Source: Aliiroseovarius salicola (lineage in GTDB: Bacteria > Pseudomonadota > Alphaproteobacteria > Rhodobacterales > Rhodobacteraceae). From it: 64,000 nt of DNA. Positions within the stretch are counted from its first letter, which is position 1; every line of letters starts with the position of its first letter. Of this stretch, positions 35,040-43,712 are shown piece by piece. Location of the stretch: contig NZ_JAQIIO010000007.1 in assembly GCF_027891095.1 (NCBI RefSeq), positions 1 through 64,000 of the forward strand. Direction: 5' to 3'. The notes under the pieces are model-generated. The model saw only the letters and a program-made list of their open reading frames with translations. It made no database searches and was not told the origin of the DNA. Both the position numbers and the translations under genes were made by a program.

Positions 35040-36971
35040 CTAGGCCGAAGGCCAGTCTCTGGGCACAAGCGCGTTTTCTCCACGCCATTCTTCGATGATG
35101 GACGCCTCGAACCAGTCATCAGCTAAATGTGCATGGTCAAGAACAATCAGTTGGAACGGCGCTTCAATCTCTTGGCAACCCTGATGCATCAGTTTGAACA
35201 ACGCCAATACGGCTTGCCTATCTTCGTCGTCTTCGATTTGATCCAACCCGCCTTCTGTTCGATCAGAGGGATAGTAGGCCTGGGTTGGTTGATCTAGAAT
35301 TAGAAACGCGGGCACAGGCCTTCCGCGTTTTCGGAACCACCAGTGCAAAGCAAGGTGGGCTAATACGTGATAGCCAACCCAATTCTCCCCGCTTCCCATT
35401 CTGTTCAGGGGTATCGGTCCGTCTTCTGTATCGGCCACAACAGTCAATTTTTTAGTGTCGAGCCGCAGCGAACTTCCACTGTGTTCAAGATTTAGCTGAC
35501 CAGAGTATTCCGTCATTTTTTGGCTGATCAGGCTCAGGAAGGTGTCCATCTTAGAATGTGTTTCATCGGAATTCAGGTGCGCCTTAACTGCGGATATTTG
35601 CTGCTGAAGGTTTTTGATTTCAGTGTTGGAGGCGTCTGTTTCTTTGTCTGGTTGTGAGCTTTCAAGAAAGTCGTTGAGTTTGCCGAGGTACCGAGCACGG
35701 GCAACAAGCTGGTTTTGGGCTAGGCGCGCACTCTCGTCTTCCGCGATGGCTGCAACAAGTTCACGCTGGACTGTTTTGAGTTCCTGAGTCAGTTTGGAGA
35801 TCCTCATCCCGAGTTCTCCAATATGAGCCTGAATATGTGGGCTTTCTCGATAGACTGCACTCAACATTCCGTCGACGCGTTCAAGCGACTCACGAATTTC
35901 CCGAATAGCAGGTGTTGCAGCGGGCACTTCAGAATCACATAGGGGACAGGTACTGCTCCCTTCTGCTTCGGGCTTGTAGAAACCAATGGTCTTGAGGCGC
36001 GCGCTGCTTTCAGACACCTCACGCGAAAAATCAGTTTGGGATGACAAAAAATTCCGTGCAGAAACGACATCCTGATTTAATTCTCCAAGTCTTTTCTGAA
36101 TCGAGACCTGATCTGCTCGGAGATTCTGGATTGTCTTGCCAAAATCTTGAACCAAGCTAGGTTCGTCTACTGAAGTTTCTGAAACTTGCTTCAGAGTGTT
36201 AAATACCGTGTCGTCGATTGCCTGGTATTCCTGAGGGATAAAACCCAAACGTTTTCCCTCGTTTACCATTCGAGATATTCTATTGCGGCTTAATTCTACA
36301 ACCTGAATTCTTTTGGCGGCTTGAGCTTCCAGCAACCGCAAACGTTTTGTGAGCTCGTCTAGCTCTGACATGTATTTAAAGTGTTCTTCCTCCACGGCAC
36401 CAAGAAAGTAGGGCAAAGTATCCTTGAAAGCTTGGGGCAAGTATGGCTCGTTCATCCGGTGAAAGAGTTGATCTTTGCTAGCGACTAAACCTTGCGGCTG
36501 AAAGCAAAGCCATAGGGCGTGCTTGATGCTAGCGCTGAGTGGCAGGCGCGTCCCGGATTCTGGGCGATGTTGATTTTCTGAGATACCTGCAAATTGAGTT
36601 GTGAATTGCTGTAAGCTATTCTCAGTGGTGTTTTTTAAGATCTCGTCGATTTCGGGGTAATTTGCAAATGTTCCGCGACGAAAGAACACTTTCGAACCGG
36701 TAGATGTGCCCGGGCCGGGATTATCTCTTGCTATGAAAACTTCATCACCCCGATTGCTTAGATGTAGGCCAAACCATGAAACTTTGCGCCTGATCTCTCC
36801 CTCGGCAACATTGTAGGTGCCTCTGCCTAGGCAATAATCCACGATGTCGATTATTGCCGACTTACCAGTTTTAGATTTGCCGGTGACGATATTCAGGCCG
36901 TCTTTGAATGGCAAAACTCTCATCCGCCCGATATGGGAATACAGAACTATTGCTTTTAATGAAAAGCTCAT
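35040..36971 (-). CDS. SMC-like ATPase of the DUF3732 type, ABC component of an ABC-3C system
   Basis: The 643-aa start at ATG 36971 overlaps the middle-component stop (ATGA). Walker A is G-K-S-K-T-G-K-S (31-38). A long coiled-coil region follows with a C-P-L-C zinc-knuckle-like turn near its centre. The C-terminal lobe has an ABC signature-like M-G-S-G-E-N-W and a Walker B block F-L-I-L-D-Q-P-T-Q. This is an SMC/Rad50-like motor with DUF3732 features. In ABC three-component systems the motor senses or loops DNA and gates an effector. Here it is the third gene of the operon. Confidence 0.82.
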   Translation of the reverse strand: MSFSLKAIVLYSHIGRMRVLPFKDGLNIVTGKSKTGKSAIIDIVDYCLGRGTYNVAEGEIRRKVSWFGLHLSNRGDEVFIARDNPGPGTSTGSKVFFRRGTFANYPEIDEILKNTTENSLQQFTTQFAGISENQHRPESGTRLPLSASIKHALWLCFQPQGLVASKDQLFHRMNEPYLPQAFKDTLPYFLGAVEEEHFKYMSELDELTKRLRLLEAQAAKRIQVVELSRNRISRMVNEGKRLGFIPQEYQAIDDTVFNTLKQVSETSVDEPSLVQDFGKTIQNLRADQVSIQKRLGELNQDVVSARNFLSSQTDFSREVSESSARLKTIGFYKPEAEGSSTCPLCDSEVPAATPAIREIRESLERVDGMLSAVYRESPHIQAHIGELGMRISKLTQELKTVQRELVAAIAEDESARLAQNQLVARARYLGKLNDFLESSQPDKETDASNTEIKNLQQQISAVKAHLNSDETHSKMDTFLSLISQKMTEYSGQLNLEHSGSSLRLDTKKLTVVADTEDGPIPLNRMGSGENWVGYHVLAHLALHWWFRKRGRPVPAFLILDQPTQAYYPSDRTEGGLDQIEDDEDRQAVLALFKLMHQGCQEIEAPFQLIVLDHAHLADDWFEASIIEEWRGENALVPRDWPSA

Positions 36972-37477
36972 GGTCGCACCCCCCAGCATGAAAGAACTGA
37001 TGCTTCATTTCCTGACTTAAGCAACCACCGACAGAGGAAGCGAGTTTTCTTGACAATTTCTCTAACTTCGTCGGTTGTCCCGCGCAGAAACGGTCCCGGA
37101 AAGTGTGATTTCATTTTGCCAGTTTTTATGTAGTGGCCGCTTCCAATCTGAAGCGTGTTTTGATGGAGTGAAAATCTAAGTGTTTCCTGAACGTACGGCA
37201 TTAATCCGTGAATCCTCTCGATGAGTCCTATAAGTACCTCCTCATTGATCTGCACCCACTCGTACATTGAAGTTACCGTTGTGGAGGGTAGTCGATGTCT
37301 GGAAGGACGATGGAGTGACAGCGCTAGAATCAATGGAATATAGTTTAATGAGATACCTTCCTGCGTGCTCTTCTCGGCTTCTTTTGCAATTTCAAAAGTG
37401 AGCGAACCTAAAAACGCTGGATTAAAAAGGTTCGCTTCTTCCGGCCTGCGGTTTTTCCAGCTGTCTAGTGCTACCAT
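36968..37477 (-). CDS. ABC-3C middle component
   Basis: The 169-aa product begins at ATG 37477 with AAGGTGGATCC upstream, overlapping the effector's TAA. A longer frame to 37579 would lie inside the effector gene. M-V-A-L-D-S-W-x-x-R-R-P-E-E-A-N-L-F-N-P-A-F-L-G resembles the start of ABC-3C middle components, which contain a winged-helix-type core. Its stop overlaps the ATPase start. It would connect the effector to the motor protein. I recognise it by order, size and this N-terminus. Confidence 0.75.
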   Translation of the reverse strand: MVALDSWKNRRPEEANLFNPAFLGSLTFEIAKEAEKSTQEGISLNYIPLILALSLHRPSRHRLPSTTVTSMYEWVQINEEVLIGLIERIHGLMPYVQETLRFSLHQNTLQIGSGHYIKTGKMKSHFPGPFLRGTTDEVREIVKKTRFLCRWLLKSGNEASVLSCWGVRP

Positions 37478-37490
37478 TGTTGGATCCACC

Positions 37491-38654
37491 TTAAAACTTC
37501 GCCTTAAAATCTGGATGCCAGCCGATCTCAACCCTGTCAGACAATCCTTGAAATGAGCCCGAGGTAATCCATGATTCAATGATATTCCTCAGGGGAATAT
37601 CTTGTTGAGAGGTCCAAACGCAAACCCTCCGCCCTAGAGCCATTTTAGCTTCTTCATCTTTGTCATTTAACTCGGCAAGTTCAGCATCAAACTTTCTTTC
37701 CCAACGGTCCTTGAGTTTAGCGTCAAATCGGGTCAGTTCGTCATCTAGGATCAAATTTTCTCGCGCCCACTTTGAGCGCTGTGCAAATGCGCGATAATAG
37801 TCTTCTGCTCCTCGTTTTACAATGGAATCGAATAGGCCTACTGCTCGCATTTGTTGTACGAATACTTGCTCTTCGTCGTCTATCGAGTAGCTTTTAGCTC
37901 CAAGGTCAGTTGGATCGTCCACTGGTAGAGCATCAGGCCCAAAATGCCGTCCAATTTCATTTGCCTTCACGATGATATGTTGGACTGGGATGTCGGCGCA
38001 TCCGTTTTCAACTAGTCGTTTTCCCACTATGCCTAGCCACCACCCCTCCAAATAGGATGCGGCTTGCGTCTGATGTGAGGGTGCGACGAAAACCAGCTTT
38101 CCTTCGATTTCCGTCATTACATTTATCAAGTCAGCGTGCTGATCATAAACCTCAACTTGATTCAACATTGCGAGTAGTTCTTCATCCGGCACCGAGAGAA
38201 ACTCAGCCCTAGCTTTTGCAGTGTCCTTATTCGTTGAGTTATTTGCAGCATCTTTGAGCTTTGTTAATGCTGTTTCTAACTCAGTTTGAGTGTTGCCTGG
38301 TCGGAGTAGGGCCATCGCTGACCCCACCTTTGCTTCGGAGGTCGTTAACAAGGCAAAGGTTGTTGAGCCTATAGAAAGCATGCCTTGCTGAAGTTGTGAA
38401 AGCCAGATTCTGATAGTTTTCCAGACATCCACACTTTTATCGTCCAAGGATTTCGGTGATACATGATGTTTCGCCTGCATTAGGCACTTGCTGTAGTCGT
38501 CGTTCTCAAATGCAACGTCATCAAACTTCTCGATAGAAATGCGACCGTTCGGATTCTTTTCCGCTTCTTGCAGCCCCCGCAATAACGCTAGGCGACACTG
38601 GAAAATATAACCGGCGAGAGGTGCGCTCGCGCTAAATTTGGCGTCTTGCGTCAT
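37491..38654 (-). CDS. ABC-3C effector with REase-like N-terminal domain
   Basis: The 387-aa protein is first in the operon. The N-terminal domain has G-Y-I-F-Q-C-R-L-A-L-L-R-G-L, then D45/D46-V-A-F-E50 and M-Q60-A-K62-H-H, an order seen in Mrr/Cap4-like REase-fold nucleases (D...QxK). The rest is helical, with a C-terminal region (from about residue 300: W-A-R-E-N-L-I-L-D-D-E-L) that looks like an ABC-3C C-terminal domain joining it to the middle component. Predicted job: DNA cleavage when an invader is sensed. Upstream of the gene are AAGG and an AT-rich promoter-like stretch. Confidence 0.75.
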   Translation of the reverse strand: MTQDAKFSASAPLAGYIFQCRLALLRGLQEAEKNPNGRISIEKFDDVAFENDDYSKCLMQAKHHVSPKSLDDKSVDVWKTIRIWLSQLQQGMLSIGSTTFALLTTSEAKVGSAMALLRPGNTQTELETALTKLKDAANNSTNKDTAKARAEFLSVPDEELLAMLNQVEVYDQHADLINVMTEIEGKLVFVAPSHQTQAASYLEGWWLGIVGKRLVENGCADIPVQHIIVKANEIGRHFGPDALPVDDPTDLGAKSYSIDDEEQVFVQQMRAVGLFDSIVKRGAEDYYRAFAQRSKWARENLILDDELTRFDAKLKDRWERKFDAELAELNDKDEEAKMALGRRVCVWTSQQDIPLRNIIESWITSGSFQGLSDRVEIGWHPDFKAKF

Positions 38655-39062
38655 TGTAAATACCTTGTGCTGTCGGGGAGATTATCAATATAGCTGCACA
38701 AGTCAAAGTTGATTTTTAATTCAGGCTTTCAGAGCTGTTTGTAGATCCGGGCGCTTAATGCTTAATAGCAATCGGCTAACAAGGATTAGCCTCGAATGAG
38801 GCTTGAGGATGCTCGCTTTGCTTTAAAGATTCTAGATACTGCGCAAATGTAGCGAAGAACTACAACCCGCTGTTCATTTCCAAATCATGTTGGGCAAGAG
38901 GTTGTGATCGAGTAACCGTGTTCTCGCAGAGCTTATTTTCAGCAGCCTGGATTGGAATCAGAAAACTACATGTTCTGAGCGGACACCACACGGACACGGT
39001 TGTGAGCTTACGTCTTCACATAGTCCGATGCGCAGCTAGCGCATTGTTTTATTTGGTAAAAG
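38655..39062. other. Gene-free right end of Island B
   Basis: No supportable gene is seen. AGCCTC (38788-38793) and GAGGCT (38798-38803) form a short stem. The AT-rich part next to 38655 likely holds the promoter of the ABC-3C operon. The stretch ends at the tRNA-Lys gene. Confidence 0.55.
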
Positions 39063-39109
39063 TGGTGAGCCGTGAAGGATTCGAACCTTCGACCCACTGA
39101 TTAAAAGTC
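39061..39109. repeat. tRNA-Lys-derived attachment copy 3 (within the intact tRNA)
   Basis: This is the 49-bp core shared with 20998 and 29415. Here it continues into the rest of the tRNA, so integration left a whole tRNA gene at this end. It marks the right end of Island B. Confidence 0.9.
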
Positions 39110-39138
39110 AGTTGCTCTACCAACTGAGCTAACGGCCC
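39063..39138 (-). tRNA. tRNA-Lys (anticodon UUU)
   Basis: The minus strand folds as a full cloverleaf of 76 nt including an encoded CCA: acceptor GGGCCGT pairs with ACGGCTC (one G-U), the discriminator is A, the D-arm has AGCTCAGTTGGTAGAGC, and the anticodon arm CTGACTTTTAATCAG carries TTT. The T-arm GGTTCGAATCC is standard. The 3' 47 nt also belong to the att core of the two islands. It is the only intact tRNA seen in the window. Confidence 0.97.
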
Positions 39139-39247
39139 ACTCTGTGAGGGCGGGTTCTAGTGTTGTGTGCGGGGGGGGTCAACCCAAAAAACGCAGAAAT
39201 CTCGTGATCTCTGGCAAAACTCCGGGGAAAGGACTATATCGCGCGTT

Positions 39248-40081
39248 ATGGAACATGTTTCGGCACAAGAAAACCTGCGTTTTATGAAGTGGCATGGGGC
39301 GGGAAATGACTTCGTGATGATTGATTCACGGGGTCGAAAACCCGTGGTTTCAAAAGGTTTGGCGGCTGCATTGGGAGATCGCAATCGCGGGGTCGGCTTT
39401 GATCAGTTGGCTGAGATTCGCAGCTCAGATGTGGCGGACATCGATCTGGATTTCTGGAACGCTGACGGCTCGCGGGCCGGGGCGTGCGGTAACGCCACCC
39501 GCTGCGTGGCGCGGTACATGATGGATCAGACCGGGAAAGCGACCCTGACCATCCGCACCAGCCGTGGTGTGCTTGAGGCGCGTGCTGATGGAGATCTTGT
39601 GTCGATCAATATGGGGCAGCCGCAAACCGCATGGAACGAAGTGCCATTGGCGCAAGAGGTTGATACTGCGCATTTGCCGATAGATGGCGACCCGGCGGCT
39701 GTTGGCATGGGGAACCCGCACTGTGTGTTTTTTGTCGAGGACGCTGACAAGGTAGATGTGGCTGGGATTGGTCCCGAATATGAAAAGCACCCTCTGTTCC
39801 CTGAGCACACCAATGTGGAATTCGCCTCGATCCGTTCACATGACGAGATCCGCATGAGGGTTTGGGAACGTGGGACAGGTATCACGCTGGCTTGCGGATC
39901 CGGGGCTTGTGCCACGGCTGTCGCCGCCCATCAGCGGGGGCTGACCGGTCCGCGTGTGCGTATGGAGCTTGATGGTGGATGGCTCACGCTTGATATCCGC
40001 GACGATGGCGTTTGGATGACAGGGCCCACTGCGTTTGTATTCGAAGGCCAGCTGACGCCCGCCTTTTTGAAGGGTCTTTGA
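39248..40081 (+). CDS. dapF: Diaminopimelate epimerase
   Basis: The 277-aa protein starts at ATG 39248; a longer frame from 39167 would begin next to the tRNA. It converts LL- to meso-diaminopimelate in lysine and peptidoglycan synthesis. Landmarks: [10 protein letters not shown] near the N-terminus, N-A-D-G-S and A-C-G-N-A-T-R with the first catalytic Cys, and L-A-C-G-S-G-A with the second. It is one base upstream of mtaB, so the two genes are an operon. Confidence 0.96.
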   Translation: MEHVSAQENLRFMKWHGAGNDFVMIDSRGRKPVVSKGLAAALGDRNRGVGFDQLAEIRSSDVADIDLDFWNADGSRAGACGNATRCVARYMMDQTGKATLTIRTSRGVLEARADGDLVSINMGQPQTAWNEVPLAQEVDTAHLPIDGDPAAVGMGNPHCVFFVEDADKVDVAGIGPEYEKHPLFPEHTNVEFASIRSHDEIRMRVWERGTGITLACGSGACATAVAAHQRGLTGPRVRMELDGGWLTLDIRDDGVWMTGPTAFVFEGQLTPAFLKGL

Positions 40082-40082
40082 C

Positions 40083-41345
40083 ATGACCGCAAAACCGCCC
40101 GTCTTTGCGACTATGGGCTGTCGCCTGAATGCCTATGAAACCGAAGCCATGAAACGGCTGGCGGCGGATGCTGGCGTGGAAGGGGCAGTTGTGATCAACA
40201 CCTGCGCCGTGACTGCTGAGGCAGTGCGGAAAGCGCGGCAAGAAATCCGCAAGCTGCGCCGCGATAACCCCGACGCCAAACTGATCGTGACCGGCTGTGC
40301 GGCCCAGACCGAACCGGAAACCTTTGCTGCAATGGGCGAAGTGGATGCGGTCATTGGGAACGGCGAAAAGATGTCGCCTGAAACCTGGGCGGGGCTTGCT
40401 CCTGACCTGATTGGCGACACCGAGCGGGTGCAGGTCAACGACATCATGTCGGTCACGGAAACCGCGAGCCACCTGATTGATGGATTCGGTACCCGTTCGC
40501 GCGCTTATGTTCAGGTGCAGAACGGCTGTGACCACCGCTGTACGTTCTGCATTATCCCCTATGGCCGTGGCAACTCGCGCTCGGTGCCAGCAGGCGTGGT
40601 CGTCGATCAGATCAAACGCCTCGTGGATAAGGGGTTTAACGAGGTTGTTTTGACCGGGGTGGACCTGACGAGTTGGGGCGATGACCTGCCCGCGAAGCCA
40701 CGTCTTGGTGATCTGGTGATGCGGATCCTGAAGCTGGTTCCAGATCTGCCGCGCTTGCGGATTTCTTCGATCGACTCGATCGAGGCAGATGAAAACCTGA
40801 TGCAGGCGATTGCGACCGAACCGCGTTTGATGCCTCATCTGCACCTGTCTCTGCAGCATGGCGATGACCTGATCCTGAAACGGATGAAGCGGCGTCACCT
40901 GCGTGATGACGCGATCCGCTTTACCGAAGAGGCGCGCCGGTTGCGTCCTGACATGACCTTTGGCGCCGATATCATTGCGGGCTTTCCAACCGAAACGGAC
41001 GCGCAGTTCGAAAACTCTCTGAAACTGGTCAGCGATTGCGATCTGACCTGGCTGCATGTTTTTCCCTATTCCAAGCGTGAAGGCACGCCAGCGGCGAAGA
41101 TTCCCAATCAGGTCAACGGAAATGTGATCAAGGATCGCGCGGCGCGTCTGCGGGTGGCAGGGGATACGGCGGTGCAACAATATCTCGCGTCGCAGGTGGG
41201 GCAAGCTCATAATATCCTTATGGAAAATCCCCATATGGGACGTACCGAGCAGTTTGCCGAAGTGAAGTTTGCTGTGCCTCAGGTCGAAGGCGACATCGTG
41301 CGAGCAACCCCGATAAACTACCTAGACGGGCAGCTCTTGGTCTGA
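40083..41345 (+). CDS. mtaB: tRNA t6A37 methylthiotransferase
   Basis: This 420-aa radical SAM enzyme converts t6A37 to ms2t6A37 in tRNAs that decode ANN codons. The N-terminal MTTase domain has the three Cys for the auxiliary cluster (G-C-R-L-N, N-T-C-A-V-T, T-G-C-A-A-Q). The radical SAM motif is C-D-H-R-C-T-F-C. The H-L-H-L-S-L-Q-H-G and A-D-I-I-A-G-F-P-T-E blocks follow. Of the MiaB/RimO/MtaB families the order and motifs fit MtaB best. It follows dapF directly. Confidence 0.92.
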   Translation: MTAKPPVFATMGCRLNAYETEAMKRLAADAGVEGAVVINTCAVTAEAVRKARQEIRKLRRDNPDAKLIVTGCAAQTEPETFAAMGEVDAVIGNGEKMSPETWAGLAPDLIGDTERVQVNDIMSVTETASHLIDGFGTRSRAYVQVQNGCDHRCTFCIIPYGRGNSRSVPAGVVVDQIKRLVDKGFNEVVLTGVDLTSWGDDLPAKPRLGDLVMRILKLVPDLPRLRISSIDSIEADENLMQAIATEPRLMPHLHLSLQHGDDLILKRMKRRHLRDDAIRFTEEARRLRPDMTFGADIIAGFPTETDAQFENSLKLVSDCDLTWLHVFPYSKREGTPAAKIPNQVNGNVIKDRAARLRVAGDTAVQQYLASQVGQAHNILMENPHMGRTEQFAEVKFAVPQVEGDIVRATPINYLDGQLLV

Positions 41346-41397
41346 TTTTCTGTCTTCGGTTGTTATTCCGAAACATGATTCTTGCTAAGAGGTTGCC

Positions 41398-42015
41398 ATG
41401 CACCCCAATCCTTCATTTCGAAAGGTTGATGATACCATCAGTCTGGAGTTTGCCCGTCGTCGCGCCTTTGGGGTTCTTGGGGTGAACGGGTCCGTGGGGC
41501 CAATCATGGTTCATGTGCCATTTCTCATCAGTGAAAACCGGAAATATGCCGAATTTCATTTGGTTCGCTCAAATGCAGTATCCGGTGTTCTGACCCAGCC
41601 CGTTCCGGCCACTTTGGCTGTGGTTGGACCAGACGGATATGTGTCTCCTGATTGGTATGAAGCAGAAGACCAGGTACCGACCTGGAACTATGTTTCGGTG
41701 CACCTGCGAGGCCATGTCGAAGCCCTTCCTGATGATGACCTTCGCGATCTTCTGTCTCGCCAAAGCATTGAATATGAAGGGAGACTTGGGGAGAAAGCCC
41801 CCTGGAGCCCAGACAAGATGGACGAGGGGGCCCTTGCTCGGATGTTGCGCATGATCCGCCCGGCACGGCTGATAATCGAACGGATCGAAAGTACATGGAA
41901 GCTCGGTCAGAACAAGTCCGACGGCGTGCGCTTAAACGCTGCATCCCACATGACCGAAGGATTCGGGCAGGAGTTGTCCAGTCTGGGCGATCTGATGCGC
42001 AATCCGCCGGGTTGA
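41398..42015 (+). CDS. FMN-binding negative transcriptional regulator, PaiB family
   Basis: The 205-aa protein carries M-H-P-N-P-S-F at the N-terminus and V-P-T-W-N-Y-V-S-V-H in the middle, both hallmarks of PaiB-type flavin-binding proteins, which have a split barrel fold. Family members are linked to repression of protease and sporulation genes in Bacillus; the job in proteobacteria is unclear. The start has GAGGTTGCC upstream. Confidence 0.88.
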   Translation: MHPNPSFRKVDDTISLEFARRRAFGVLGVNGSVGPIMVHVPFLISENRKYAEFHLVRSNAVSGVLTQPVPATLAVVGPDGYVSPDWYEAEDQVPTWNYVSVHLRGHVEALPDDDLRDLLSRQSIEYEGRLGEKAPWSPDKMDEGALARMLRMIRPARLIIERIESTWKLGQNKSDGVRLNAASHMTEGFGQELSSLGDLMRNPPG

Positions 42016-42112
42016 GTGGACTTTTTGGCTCTGCGTTCCTACATTTAGACCATTGTGACCCTATCAGAACCCAGCCAGTGGTTTGGGATATTTGAAAGAA
42101 TGGGAGGAACTC

Positions 42113-42415
42113 ATGGCGCTACCTCTTGCACCGATTGCTGCTGTCGCATTGCGTTACGGCACTGTGGCTGTGGCCACCTATGCCATAGCACGAAGCGTGG
42201 AACGGGGGCGACGAGATCAACGCGCAGAGGATGCTTTGGATGACGTTCCCGAAGGGCTGACCGCACACCGCGGGCGGGATGCGGGCGTCGACGCAGATGC
42301 TGAACAGGTTAATGCCACCGGGCGCATCCGTCGTGTTATCCGTTTTGGAAAAAATGGACCTGGCCTGGAAATCGATGCTGTGTCCCTGACGCGGATCCGC
42401 GTGCGAAAACTTTAA
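42113..42415 (+). CDS. Hypothetical protein with N-terminal hydrophobic segment
   Basis: The 100-aa start at ATG 42113 follows GGGAGGAACTC. Residues 1-26 are hydrophobic (A-L-P-L-A-P-I-A-A-V-A-L-R-Y-G onward), then a basic/acidic hydrophilic part. The C-terminus (R-R-V-I-R-F-G-K-N-G-P-G-L-E-I-D-A) looks ordered. It may be a small membrane-anchored protein. I do not recognise a family. Confidence 0.6.
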   Translation: MALPLAPIAAVALRYGTVAVATYAIARSVERGRRDQRAEDALDDVPEGLTAHRGRDAGVDADAEQVNATGRIRRVIRFGKNGPGLEIDAVSLTRIRVRKL

Positions 42416-42425
42416 AGTTCTTAAT

Positions 42426-42480
42426 GGGGCAAATGCCCAAACCTTAAACTCTTTAAAGGGGCAAAGCCCGAAAGTTTAAA
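42426..42480. repeat. Two tandem hairpin repeats before the GST gene
   Basis: GGGC-AAAT-GCCC (42427-42438) and GGGC-AAA-GCCC (42459-42469) are set in imperfect tandem copies of a 30-bp unit with TTAAA spacers. They fill the gap between the 100-aa gene and the GST gene. They may act as terminator or as an mRNA element at the GST leader. Confidence 0.5.
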
Positions 42481-42483
42481 GAA

Positions 42484-43092
42484 ATGACTGCATTGAAGTT
42501 GATCTCTTCCCCGGCCTCGCCGTTTGCGCGCAAAGCCAAAGTCCTGCTTTTGGAAACCGAGCAGGAAGATGTGCAGGTCGAAGAAATCATATCCTCGCCC
42601 ACCGAGCCGCACCCGGAACTGAAAGCCGCAAATCCCTTGTCGAAAATCCCGGCTCTGAAGCGGGCGGATGGTTGCACACTTTATGACAGTCGGGTGGTGA
42701 CGCGGTTTCTGGACGCCCGCTCGGGCGGCGGTCTGTATCCCGACAATCGGATTTGGGAAGTTCTGACATTGGAGGCCACGGGCGACGCGATCATGGATGC
42801 AGGTGTGCTGATGGTTTACGAAAACCGCTGCCGTCCAGAGGATTTGCAATTTGGCGGATGGCTCGATGCGCAATGGGAAAAGATCGAAGGGGCGCTGGAT
42901 GCTTTGAACACCCGTTGGATGAGCCATCTCGCTGGGCCTGTCGACATGGGGCAAATCGCCGTGGGCTGTGCGCTGGGTTATCTGGATTTCCGCCACGACA
43001 GCCGCGGATGGCGCAAGGGGCGTGATGCTCTTGACGACTGGTTTGCTGTGTTTTCCCAACGTGAGAGTTTCAAGGCAACGAAGCCGGGATGA
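42484..43092 (+). CDS. Glutathione S-transferase family protein
   Basis: The 202-aa protein has the thioredoxin-like N-domain (L-I-S-S-P-A-S-P-F-A-R-K-A-K-V, then N-P-L-S-K-I-P-A-L and D-S-R-V-V-T-R-F-L-D) and an all-helical C-domain. The S-P-F-A-R pattern is common for bacterial GSTs. The substrate cannot be said. It starts at ATG 42484 right after the hairpin repeats. Confidence 0.88.
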   Translation: MTALKLISSPASPFARKAKVLLLETEQEDVQVEEIISSPTEPHPELKAANPLSKIPALKRADGCTLYDSRVVTRFLDARSGGGLYPDNRIWEVLTLEATGDAIMDAGVLMVYENRCRPEDLQFGGWLDAQWEKIEGALDALNTRWMSHLAGPVDMGQIAVGCALGYLDFRHDSRGWRKGRDALDDWFAVFSQRESFKATKPG

Positions 43093-43135
43093 GGTGCTCG
43101 GCTATCTGATTGCGTGATCTCGGCGTGAGCAGGAA

Positions 43136-43699
43136 TTATTCTTCGCTTTGGCGCAGGCTTCGGAAAAAGAACATCAGGATTGTCATCAGGAAAAACATTC
43201 CGAAGAAATCGCCGATCAGATAGGCAAAAAGATCGTTCAGCGTTCTCGTTATTGCGATGTTCGTCATGCTGGCGGTCAGGGCGGAAATGGTAATGCTCGT
43301 CAACACGATGCAATGCCAGCAGGGGGTCTTTCCTGCCGCGGGGAAGAGATCCACACCGAGCCGTCGCATGGTATGAAATGTGGCTGCGGGTATGAATACC
43401 GCAACCGAGATCGCAAATAGGCGGCTTGGTTCGAAAACTCCCATTCCGGCGACATACCAGAAGGAAAAGAAAACACCCGGAAACAGCGCGATGACAGAGC
43501 GCCACCCAAGCAGCCAAGCGGCCAGAACGCGCACGCCGTGTGGCAGAAACAACAGACTGGCATAGCTGGGGAACTTGGGGAAGAAAATGTTTTGGACAGG
43601 GAGTAGAAGCTTAAACGTCACGGCGAATGCAAGAACATATGCAATCGATATAATCACTGTTTCTTTGATCAGATCTGAATCGCCAGTGTCGGATGTCAA
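43136..43699 (-). CDS. Integral membrane hypothetical protein
   Basis: The 187-aa protein has five or six predicted transmembrane helices (about residues 12-35, 45-65, 68-90, 92-110, 130-150, 155-180). No catalytic motif is seen, though the R-V-L-A-A-W-L-L-G-W pattern slightly recalls sensor membrane domains of the MASE type. It is convergent with the GST gene and 14 bp after a small HTH-type gene on the same strand, so the two may be one unit. Confidence 0.65.
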   Translation of the reverse strand: MTSDTGDSDLIKETVIISIAYVLAFAVTFKLLLPVQNIFFPKFPSYASLLFLPHGVRVLAAWLLGWRSVIALFPGVFFSFWYVAGMGVFEPSRLFAISVAVFIPAATFHTMRRLGVDLFPAAGKTPCWHCIVLTSITISALTASMTNIAITRTLNDLFAYLIGDFFGMFFLMTILMFFFRSLRQSEE

Positions 43700-43712
43700 C
43701 TTCGGGTCTTTC

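Larger units (their letters stand above)
29415..39109. mobile_element. Island B, tRNA-Lys integrated element with defence cargo
   Basis: The element of about 9.6 kb lies between att copies 29415 and 39061. It has an integrase, an AlpA-like gene, a structured GC-rich segment, a Rep-like gene, a DUF3800-like gene, a zinc-ribbon/HEPN gene and an ABC three-component operon. Composition is AT-rich apart from the structured segment. It holds no transfer genes, so it is satellite-like or IME-like and depends on a helper. Confidence 0.85.

Noticed and set aside
38918-39100. 60-aa plus-strand frame overlapping the tRNA-Lys gene
   Set aside because: Its end (V-S-R-E-G-F-E-P-S-T-H) is the antisense translation of the tRNA T-arm, a common artefact, and it spans a non-coding island end.
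39984-41234. 416-aa minus-strand frame over dapF/mtaB
   Set aside because: No domain; the plus-strand genes carry complete Cys and radical SAM motifs.
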